DNA from: Anthopleura xanthogrammica
Lineage: Eukaryota; Cnidaria; Anthozoa; Actiniaria; Actiniidae
Assembly: GCA_964019055.1 (NCBI GenBank)
Contig: OZ025206.1
Coordinates: 2,543,001-2,607,000 of the forward strand
Reading direction: 5' to 3'
Length of the DNA: 64,000 nt
The position numbers and the translations under genes are program-made. Position 1 is the stretch's first letter. Each line of letters starts with the position of its first letter. The notes below the pieces were generated by a model. That model saw only the letters and a list, made by a program, of their open reading frames with translations, did no database searches and was not told where the DNA came from. Below, piece after piece: positions 39,154-51,100 of the stretch.

Positions 39154-42100
39154 TAATAATAATAATAATAATAATTTGTTTATTAGGATTCATTAGGTGG
39201 TCATCGCCTATTGAAAAGCAAAATAAATTATGGAAATTTAAAACTATTTATAGTAAAATATAATTGTGACATAATACGGTAAAAAATATTGATATTGATA
39301 TAAGGCTAAGAAATCCTCCAAAATAGCCGATGCCCCGACGGTTATCACTTGCACACATAGAAGTCCCAAATTCTTGAGTATCTAGAAAAAATGGAAATAA
39401 AACCAAAGTTGTAATTAACAGAGAAGACTCGTACCGACATAGTTCTACCTGGACAAACTTCTAAAGGATTGCAACTCCGTGCCGCCTACTACAGACCACC
39501 ATGCCGCAAACAGAGAACGATAATAACCTTCACATCTATTGTTTTCACCGTTCCGCCCACCTATTGCTTTTTGCTTTATACTGCCTCTTCACCATTCTTC
39601 ATCCATCATTCTGATGAAGGTTCTCTGCGTGCAGAGTCTCTCCTCTTTCTCTCCCTTCTTTTAGGCGGGAAAATAGGCTCTGTTAGCAGGGAATATGAAG
39701 GCAACCACCAGTGTTGCCGAAATGTCAAGCCAAGTTATTCACATACAAGTGATAACCGTAATAACCTTACTATGTTACGTATTGAATTAAAAAATATATT
39801 AATTGATAACGTTCTCTGGCTTACCCGTTCTTTATTGAGCTGTTGTATTCGCTCCTTATACCCGCCATGTAGTAACCATTCGGTACCCAGAACTTGAATA
39901 AACTTCCAAAGCAGTTTTGCCAACCAGACCAGTAGCAGTCTTCACGGACCGATTTCGTCGGTTTGTCATGGCAACATTGGATTTTATATTGCCTGTCAAA
40001 TCGATGATAATTTTCGCGAGAGTAAGATATTCCACTTAGGTATCCTCTACAGATGTGGTTTATTTCGCCAGTGGAAGTTTTCACGACACCGCCACTCAAA
40101 TAAATGGATTTACATTTTGGGTTGTGAGAACAGTGAAATTTCCAATCACCGTTCAGTCCTTTTATACTGTTTGAGCCACGACCTGGTTGGAATCAAGAAT
40201 AAGGACATTAGTCCTGCACGCGACACGATTTGGGAATGGTATATTTGACAAATTAGCTTGATTATAAGATTAATAATAATAGTGATGACAGTGATGACGA
40301 TTACGAATATAATGACGATATGATGATAATAATGACTGTCTTGATGATGAAGATGATGATGATATTTAAGACACAAGAGCATAGCTTACTATAGCAAACA
40401 TATTAACACCTAGAGTACATCTGAATATTTAGTAATCACTAAGGCCCATTTCAAACATCTTCTCATGAGCCGAACGCGTTGAAAACAATGGATTTTAATA
40501 TAAGGCGGTCCTCTTTGATGTCATTAGTTTCGGTTCATGAGAAGATGGACGTTTGAACTGGGACTAAGATAGTCTAAGATACTACGAATACTCACAAAAT
40601 AGTTTTATTGTCCGATCGTCGACGTTCTTATTTTTAGGAACCTTTCTACGCCGCGGGTATCTATGATAATCTCTAGCCGACTCAAAAATGTGAGGTACGA
40701 GTGCAAGTACGTCATTGATAAACACAACAAGTACCAAAAAGAGCACAGCTTTTGTCATTAGATTCATCTTGGACGATTGTAGAGCCTAAAACAGGAAGAA
40801 AAGACAAACACCATTCCATCGTTAGCATTGGAGCTCATTATAAAAACGTTGGTCGTGCGATGTTGTGGGGCAAAACAAAAGAAATGTTCTACTTTGGGGA
40901 ATGAAATCTCTTGTCATGGAAAGACATTGCATCGTTCCTACCGTACAACCTGCATGCTACTGTCGTGTCGTATCCCATTTACAGATCAGTTTAACACCAG
41001 CTTTGGCTCCGGCTTTGGGGTATGAAATCTCTTGGAAAACATTGCATCGTTCCTGCCTTACAACATGTCTGCTTTGAAACCACTCTACACTGTGCTGTCA
41101 GTCCCTCTTCTTCTTGCATACTTATTCCACACTTTGCTGTCCCATTCACATCAATACCAGCTAGGGATCTGTTTTGCTTAATTTTTCTACTACTATTACC
41201 TTTAGATAAAATACTGCTGCCTGCTTACCTTAGCACACTAGTTCAAGATGACCACTTCGTCTGCCAATGAAGAAAACTCCAGCTACTGATGCTATTTCAA
41301 TGGTTTATCAATACTGAACTGACTCGATGATCTATGGAAATAAGATCAGGTTTCCAATTCTGCCTGCCCTTGTAACCTTTTGGCAACCAACAGTAGAAAA
41401 ACGAACAGTTCTGAACATGTTCACAGTAACATATTTTCGTTTCTCGCAAAATCTGCAGCTACAAAATTATCAGATTGAAGATAAAATAAAATAGAATAAA
41501 AATAAGTAAAATCGTTTTTGGTGAGAATGTTGAGGCAGTCACTTTATAACCCTCACAACAACGGCAGATCTAAACTCCTTTTCCTATATTTGGAAACGTT
41601 CCATACTGGAGAAATTATGCTTTGATGAACAATAAAGTTTTATATTCCAAAAATACTTTACATTTTTGGCCGAGGCACATTGAAGATTTGATAGCGGAAA
41701 ACCGATCAGATGTCAGAGCAGAATCGACTATCAGATTGGGAACTATTCTATAAACACAAGATCTTGTGAAGATGGGGTGACTGAATCGGCTAATCAGAAT
41801 GGAAATACTTTCGTTTCGTTAACTTCGACATTCTTGTAGACGAGCAAATTCTTTCAGAGTATTTTATACGTTCAGAATAAACATTTTTATTTCTATATTA
41901 TTGTATATTATAAAACAATATTTGGAAATGTTTATATATTATAATTTTTGAAATTCATCCCCAAAAAATGTAAATAAGGTGACTGCCTACTTTTGAACCT
42001 TCGATTTGAGCCCACAATGTGCGCGCATACAAAAACCGCTGAATAATATACAAAAATTTATTGAGGAACTATACACGTTTTGAAATTACAGGGCAAAACT

Positions 42101-45100
42101 CTCAAATTGTGAACGGGACTCTATACTTTTTATGAGCTAAAATTTTCTAACGGACGAAAAAATAGATTTTCGTGCGAAATTTTGTTGGACTTTATGAGAT
42201 TTTTGAGAGCACTGGAAGGAGAAAATATGACAAATGAAGGTATTTCTTTGTCTTTTATTCAAAAATATCCATGTGGTATTGTAGAATGATTCACAAGCCG
42301 GCATTTGTGCATGATATAGCCTGCAAAGAACTATTATCTAATGAGTTGTAATTGTGTTTCTTATTTCTTGGCACTTTTGACTTGAAGCTCACCAAGCGGG
42401 TTCAAAGTTCATGTAGATAAATAGATTATCTCTGTGAGTGACGTTCAAGCCACTAAAATGTTGGAAATCGCCCTTCAGATAAATTAATTTTAATTTTTTT
42501 CTCTTACGAAATCGTAATTTTTCTTCTCCAGTTCATAGATAACTTGTTTTAGAAATTTGTAATCTAATTTTTTATTTTGCAGATTGTTTTAGCTTTGAAA
42601 TTGTAAATATTACTGTTCGCTGTTACTTGTTTTTAAAATATCATAAAAAAACATGTGTGATATGAAATAATAGACCTCAAGCATGATGACGTTTTATACC
42701 TACACTTCCAGAATCCCTTTCGGTAGCATTGTTTGTCGTGCTAATTTTCACTATTGTCTTGGTATTCTCAAAGGAGTTTTAACATTTGAATATGAAAAGA
42801 GATTTTGAAAAGGATTGTAGTAGTTTAGGTATGAAACGTCATGAGGTTAGGAGTCCATTAACAACTGAAATCGAAATCAATTTTTTCATGTTTTCTTGAT
42901 TCCCTTACTTGTTTGGGGCGAAATATTGACTATAGCCAAGAGACCATCATGGCCTCTTACAATAGCTCATGGTTTTGATGGATTTTGGTCCATAAAATTC
43001 TTATTGAAATTTTTTACACTTCTGTTTAATTACATGCATTATTTATGATATACCGTTGGCCGGGTTGCAGGGTGTCTCTCTGCTCTATCGTAATGCGGTA
43101 GAGTACTTATGCCGAACTATGACCGAAAAACAATACACCAAAAGAGCCTCAGGAAACTAGAGAATATTTGGGATCTACTGAATCATGAAAGAAAGACGTA
43201 TCCAAACGTGGTTCATTGGAGAAAATGGCATTCTGCGTATCACTTGCACACATAGAAGTCCCAAATTCTTGAGTATCTAGAAAAAATGGAAATAAAACCA
43301 AAGTTGTAATTAACAGAGAAGACTCGTACCGACATAGTTCTACCTGGACAAACTTCTAAAGGATTGCAACTCTGTGCCGCCTACTACAGACCACCATGCC
43401 GCAAACAGAGAACGATAATAACCTTCACATCTATTGTTTTCACCGTTCCGCCCACCTATTGCTTTCTGCTCTTTACTGCCTCCTCACCATTCTTCATCCA
43501 TCATTCTGATGAAGGTTCTCTGCGTGCAGAGTCTCTCCTCTTTCTCTCCCTTCTTTTAGGCGGGAAAATAGGCTCTGTTAGCAGGGAATATGAAGGCAAC
43601 CACCAGTGTTGCCGAAACGTCAAGCCAAGTTATTCACATACAAGTGATAACCGTAATAACCTTACTATGTTACGCATTGAATTAAAAAAAATATTAATTG
43701 ATAACGTTCTCTGGCTTACCCGTTCTTTACTGAGCTGTTATATTCGCTCCTTATACCCGCCATGTAGTAACCATTCGGTACCCAGAACTTGAAGGAACTT
43801 CCAAAGCAGTTTTGCCAACCACTCCAGTAGCAGTCTTCATGGGATTCCGACTGGTTATCATAGCAACAAAGGATACTGTAAAGCCTGTCAAAACGATGAT
43901 TATTGTCGCGAGAGTAACCTAATCCTTTTATGTATCCTTCACAAATGTGTTTTATTTCGCCAGTGGAAGTATTCGCGGCAACGCCAGTCAAATAAATGTA
44001 TTTACATTTTGGGTTGTGAGAACAGTAAAATTTCGAATCACCGTTCAGTCCTTTCATAGTGTCTGAGCCCCCACCTGGTTGGAATCAAGAATAAAAAAAT
44101 TAGTCCTGCACGCGACACGATTTGGGAATGGTATATTTGACAAATTAGCTTAATTATAAGATTAATAATAATAGTGATGACAATGATGACGATTACGATG
44201 ACGATGACGATATGATGATAATAATGACTGTCTTGATGATGAAGATGATGATGATATTTAAGACACAAGAGCATAGCTTACTATAGCAAATATGTTAACA
44301 TCTAGAGTACATGCGAATATTTAGTAATCACTAAGGCCCATTTCAAACATCTTCTCATGAGCCGAACGCGTTGAAAACAATGGATGATAAGGCGGTCCTC
44401 TCTGATGTCATTAGGTTCGAATCATGAGAAGATGGACGTTTGAACTTGGCCTAAGATAGTCTAAGATACTACGAATACTCACAAAATATTGTTGTCCGAT
44501 TGTCAACGTTATCTTTAGAAGCATTTCGCGGATCAATTATTTGTGCAAGTACGTCATTGATAAACACAACAAGTAACAAAAAAAAGCACAGCTTTTGTCA
44601 TTAGATTCATCTTGGACGATAGTAGAGCCTAAAATAGGAAGAAAAGACAAACACCATTCCATCGTTAGCATTGGAGCTCATTGGAGCGTTGGTCGTGTTG
44701 TATCCCATGTACCGAGCACTGTTTCACCGCAGCGATGTTGTGGGGCAAAACAACAGAAATGTTCTACTTTGGGAAATAAAATCTCTTGTCATGGAAAGAC
44801 ATTGCATCGTTCCTACCGTACAACATGCTACTCTGAAAACACTCGGTATATACTCGAAGGAAGAAAAGACAAATACTATTTCATTTTACGTACCATCAGT
44901 AATCAAGCTCACTATAAAAGCATTGGTCGTGTCGGATCCCATGTACAGACCAGATTAACACCAGCCGTGTTGGGAGACAAAACAACAGAAATTGGCTCCG
45001 GCTTTGGGATATGAAATCTCTTGAAAAACATTGCATCGTTCCTGCCTTACAACATGTCTGCTTTGAAACCACTCTACACTGTGCTGTTAGTCCCTGTTTC

Positions 45101-48100
45101 TCTTGCATAGTTATTCCACACTTTGCTTTCTCATTCACATCAATACCAACTAGTGATCTGTTTTGCTTCATTTTTCTACTGCTATTACCTTTAGATAAAA
45201 TACTGCTGCCTGCTTACCTTAGCACACTAGTTCAAGATGACCACTTCGTCTGCCAATGAAGAAAACTCCAGCTACTGATGCTATTTCAATGGTTTATCAA
45301 TACTGAACTGACTCGATGATCTATGGAAATAAGATCAGGTTTCCAATTCTGCCTGCCCTTGTAACCTTTTGGCAACCAACAGTAGAAAAACGAACAGTTC
45401 TGAACATGTTCACAGTAACATATTTTCTTTTCTTGCAAAATCTGCAGCTACAAAATTATCAGCTTGAAGAGTTGTCAATCGTTTTTCGCGAAAATGTTGA
45501 GGCAGTCACTATCTAACGCTGACAACAACGGAAAATCTAAACTTTTTTCCCCTATTTTTGGAAACGTTCCATACTGGAGAGATTATGCCTTGATGAACAA
45601 TGAAGTTTATATTTTCCAAGAATAGTTGACATTTTTGCCCGAGGCACATGGAAGACGAAAATATTAATAGAATCAACTATGGTCTTCGATCAGACCGATG
45701 AGATGTCAGATCGCGAGCAGAATTGAATATCAGATTGGGAACTATTCTATAAACACAAGATCTTGTGAAGATGGGGTGACTGAATCAGCTAATCAGAATG
45801 GAAATACTTTCGTTTCGTTAACCTCGACATTCTTGTAGACGAGCAAATTATAATGTTTCGAGGCTAAGTTCAGATAAACATTTTTTTAGTCTGTAAAGTT
45901 TTGACCTTTCTTAAAAAAATCTGTCATCCACAACCTATATCACAAACTGAACGAATTTTCAACCCTCGTTATGAACGCTTCTGTTTTGACATTTCTGTGC
46001 AAAGCCATGATTTAATATGGCTACTACTAAAGCCTACAACTTCAAAAACAACCTCATCTCAATAGGCTTTTATAATCACTCACACGACGGCTTATTCCCA
46101 TGTTTATTCTCATGAGAGCAAAACGTTTTCTCTGAAATGCCTCAAAGCGAACGCAAGCGGGGACCCAGCGGCCCGGGGGGGGGGGGGGTTACTTCGGGTC
46201 GTTTCACACGGGGATGCTCCGCCCGGACTCTCGACCCATTACCCTTTTCTATACCAAATTTCAGCAAAAATGTACCCCCCCCTTTTTTATACCTTTTTGC
46301 CCTTTCATATACCTTTGAAGAAAATCTACCCCTTTTTATACCATACCTCATAAATTTCCACCCCTTTTCTATACCTGCGGCCTGAAAAAAGTACCCCTTT
46401 CGGGCGGAGCATCCCCGTATAGTCCATTATAGGGAGTACCCTCCCCCCCCCCCCCCCCCCCCCTGGGCCCAGCGGATTCAATATGGCCGCAGCGTGATTA
46501 AAGCGATTTAGGAATACAAAACAAAACCTTGACTTTGTTTTCTAATTTTCAGGCGCGTGTACTGGATTGATGCCAAGTTAAAGCAGCTTGAGTTCTGTGA
46601 CTATGATGGTTCGAATCGTCACGTGCTGTTGAGTGGAAGTACCAACATTCAACACCCCTTTTCCTTGTCGTTATTTGAGGATTGGGTGTATTGGTCTGAC
46701 TGGAGCGAGAAGAGAGTACTACGGGTTGATAAAACACATGGCGGGAATGTGAGCTCAATCTTTAGAGGTGTCATGAAACCAATGGATATTCACACTGTGC
46801 ATCCTTTAAGACAACCTGAAGGTACGGGCTAGTATCGAGGTTTTTCACGGCAGCCATGTTAGAGGCAGAACATTAGAAATTCCTCCTTTGGGGAATATAT
46901 TCTCTTGTCATGCAAAAAAAATGGCATTATTGCTGCCCTTAAACATTGCTGCCTTAAAAAAAAAACTTTTTTATTTTTTATTTTCCAAGTTTAGGATTGA
47001 TTCATCCCTTCATTAGCCATTCCGAAGTTGAGGGGGGAAATGGGTCGAGTTGGCAATGCAGTGCATTGTGGGACTGTTTTAGGGGACGAAAGAGACGCCA
47101 TCTTCAAAAAAATGTCCCCTAAAACAGTCCCGCAATGCACTGCAATACCAACTCGACCCATTTTTCCTCAACCTCGAACTGGCTAGTCGAGGCCGGGTGC
47201 AGCTTACCCTTTTTTGTGCAAAGGGGAACATCTCATCCAAAAGCGATCTCCGAGCTGATTCGCTAAGTCAGGCCACGGCTAACTCAGAAAATAGTTTGGA
47301 CTTTTTAGAAAACCTAAATCAAAGGAGAGACCTTACAAACTCTACTCACATGTGATGGCAAGTCCAGAAATCGAACCTGAGCCCCCAGAGGTGAGAGGCG
47401 AGTGGACTACCACTGCCCCACCCTTGATTCCTTAACCACTGGACTGAAACGTTGTATTTTTCATTTTCTGTTTTCAGGAATCAATTACTGTTCTAATGCA
47501 TCCTGTTCCCACCTGTGTTTGTTGGTGCCTCGTGGATACGTATGCAGATGTCCCTTAGAAATGACACTGAATCCAGACCAAACCACTTGTGGAGGTAATT
47601 CCGTGCCCTAATAGAGCAGTAATACGAGCAACAAAATCGTGCAACTTTTCGCACAACATTGGTGCGTTGCAAATTGCAGAGCGAATGTTGCTTGTATCAC
47701 CAACCCACGTCCAGCAAATTTTCATTGTTGTCTGTAGAACTGAAGTAGAAAGAGCTTCTGCTTCTGCAACAAAATGGCAGAGATCGCTTATCCCCATGCT
47801 TATTTCCCTCCTCAGAGTATAAAAACAAATTTCTTATCACAATGCTTCTTTTGACAGCTAACTTCACAGCTCTGATCTTTGCCACTCGTAACCAAGTCAG
47901 TGGAATATCCATTGACCCTAACATGACCACAGAATCGATCCTGTCCGTGCCACAGCTCAACCAGGCGGTAGCGGTTGACGTAGAGGTTTCTCGTGGTTTT
48001 TTCTATTGGTCAGACGTGAAGGATGGCACAATCTCCAAGGTGGCCATTAATGGATCACTTAGACAGACCATAATAAGGGGTAAGATTGTAAGAGCGAGGA

Positions 48101-51100
48101 AACCATTGAAATTAAGTAGTTAATACTGTTCAGCTGTTCATTTTATTCCCTTGAGTGATATCTCTTGCAGGCCCGTACCAGGGGCGTAGCCAGAGGGGGA
48201 GCCCAGTGGGCCCGCCCCTTCCTCCATCGTGTTTGCCGTTGTTTTTTTTGTTGGCCGTTTTTTTCTGCGTAGGAGGTGCAACCGAGGCCAAAGTGGACCA
48301 AATCCAGGCAAAAATGTGACCGTTTTGCATTGCCAGCGGAAGGCCCAATCAAAAAATAACGCCGAACCAAAAAAGCACGAAGCACAAAGAAAAACCCTTC
48401 TATTAGTGTTAGTTAAAAATTCATAAATATCTTTCATTTTCACCGACTGCAATCTAAATGTTGGACCTTGAGTACCAAAATGCACCCCCTTTCCTAGCAA
48501 CTGGCCTGTTGCCTATGTTGGACTAAATATTTTTACTGTTTGATAATATCAAGGAACCCCAAAACCAGAAGGCATCGCTGTGGACTGGATCGCAAGGAAC
48601 TTATATTGGACAGACTACAGTCGTAAGAGTATACATGTTGCTCGTCTAGACGGGTCCTTCGCCGTTGTTCTAATAACCAAAGCTGTTAATAAACCAAGAG
48701 CTATCGCTGTTCATCCGGTTAAAGCGTAAGTTTCTATTTGTTGCTGTTTATAGCATCTTTTTTCTGTATGTTTGTAAGAGATGTTTGTCGATGTGTACAG
48801 GAAAATAATGATAATGCTGGTGTTGATGGCACACGATGCATGATGCATAATGGGTAACATTATTTAGCTAAATGCGTAGGTTGACTTTAAGTTATTAAAG
48901 TTAGCTTGTGCAAAGCGTATGGAATTGTGTATTTTTGTAATCAATTATGTAAATGTAATATATGCACAAATAAAATATATATTGGGTAACAATGATGATG
49001 AGGAAGAGAAGAAGGAGGATGGAGGAGCTTGAGAAGCTGATAATGATGGTGATATGATGATGGTGATGGTGGGGTGATTGTGATGATGGTGGTGGTGGTG
49101 GTGGTGGTGGTGGTGGTGGTGGTGGTGGTGATGGTGGGGTGGTGGTGGTGGTGGTGGGATGATGATGATGGTGGTGGTGGTGATAGTGGGATGATTATGA
49201 TGACGGTGATGGTGATGTGATGATGATGGTGTAGTGATGATGATGGTGGGGTATTGGTGGTGGTGATGGTGGGATGATGATGATGGTGGTGATAGTGGGA
49301 TGATTATGATGACGGTGATGGTGATGTGATGATGATGGTGTAGTGATGATGATGGTGGGGTGTTGGTGGTGGTGATGGTGGGATGATGATGATGGTGGTG
49401 GTGATAGTGGGATGATTATGATGACGGTGATGGTGATGGTGATGTCATGATGATGGTGGGGTGCTGGTGATGGTGATGGTGATGGTGGGATGATGATAAC
49501 ATTGATGATGCTGATGCTTAGTGTCCTAACAAATTATCTTGCATGTGCCAAGGGAACAATCTTACTAGCTATTGAAGTTTTCCCATAAATGCGAATGCAT
49601 CCAGATTAAAAAAAACAACATAACGTCAAACCTGTGATACAAGGTATGAGGTACCTCTAAACTCAACTCTTCATTCTCTCGTTTTAGGTTGTTATTTTGG
49701 TCTGACTGGGAAAAACGTGCTCCACGCATCACAAGATCCAATCTTGATGGTTCCTCTCGCCGCAATATAGTGACCAGTCGGTTGGGATATCCTAACGGTC
49801 TAACAATAGACTACCAAGGCTCTTTGCTGTATTGGTGCGATGCTATGAAAGATGTCATCGAAGTGGCTACTCTAGATGGCTATGGAAGGTTGGTTCTAAT
49901 CCGTTTTTCCCCTTAATGACAACAGATCGCTTCCAGCACTTCCGAATGCAGCTCAATTTGGAGGACAAATCCAATTCTCAGGAGATTAAAATTATTTTCT
50001 TTTGTTCCCCAAACTGAGCTGCTTTGATGTGAAAGGGCTCTATAGTCGTAGACTCGGCCCGAGTAGGCGGTTGTCCAAAGCCCAGTTATTGCGTGTCGAA
50101 TTTCGATCCCAAGACAATCGAATCCCTTATATAGGATATAACTCAGGATTAGCACTCGTCTAAGCCGAGTCTTACACCTTTAGTGTACGTGCATTTATGA
50201 AGAACTGATTCTACAACTTCCTGACAGACCATCTAAATTGTACTAATAAAGACCTTACTTCACGTTAAACTTGTAAACAGTGTGTCAGTGTTGGTCAACT
50301 CATCCATCCATCCATCCGTCCGTCCGTCCGTCCGTTCATTTACTCATTCATTCTCTCTTTCCTTTAGACGTGTTCTCTACAAATCCCCAGATCTGCTTCA
50401 TCCTTTTGACATAACCTTGTATCAAGACGTTCTATATTTCACTGATTGGAAAAAGAAGGCCATCTTGTTTGCTCCCAAGTCTGGGAATGGAAAGGTCTCT
50501 GTCCTCAGAGGGGGTTTTCCCAACATTTTTGGAGTCCAAACTTATTCCAAGGAGAGACAGACAGGTGAGGCGTTTCTTATATTATTTTCACGCTCTCTGC
50601 GTCCCAGTTCCCCTCAGCTACTCCTGGCAGCTGCGCTTGGGCATGATGTTTTCAGACCACGTGTCATTCCCTAGAGTATCATTTCTTTGTTTAACGGCTG
50701 TACATAAATATGGATACAACTCAAACAAAGAATCTTACAGACCCCTTGCAGCACGTCGAAATGCAGCTCAATTTGGAGGACAAAATAATAGTTTCCAATT
50801 CTCAGGAGTTTGAAATTCTTTTGTTTTGCCCTTCAAATTGAGTTGCTCTGACGTCACGTGCAAGGGGTCTATTCTCAAGAGAATGACACGTGGTCTGAAA
50901 TGGGTAAACATTACACCCAAGCTTAAGAGTTCTATTTACTTTTTAAGGTACAAATGCATGTGGTAATAGTAATGGTAACTGCAGTCAGCTGTGTCTTGCT
51001 ACTAGTCCAACTACTCGACGATGCGTGTGCGAAGTTGGCTTTAAACTCAACCCTGACCAAAGAACATGTAAAGGGATAAATAGCTTTGTGCTGTATTCTA

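Larger units (their letters stand above)
34114..46552. other. Giant LRP2 intron 24 hosting a three-unit tandem array
   Basis: A 12.4-kb intron. A landmark, TTAAGATATACCGTGGG or close variants, recurs near 35213, 38895 and 43047 and marks three units. Each has a minus-strand dermatopontin-like gene, upstream tandem copies of a dispersed repeat (around 36890-37220 in unit 1) and a shared AT-rich downstream block. Before the array (34114-35180) is a 55-bp direct duplication (34208-34318) and G-rich runs. After it (45900-46552) are only poly-G/poly-C runs and C-rich repeats. Confidence 0.88.
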
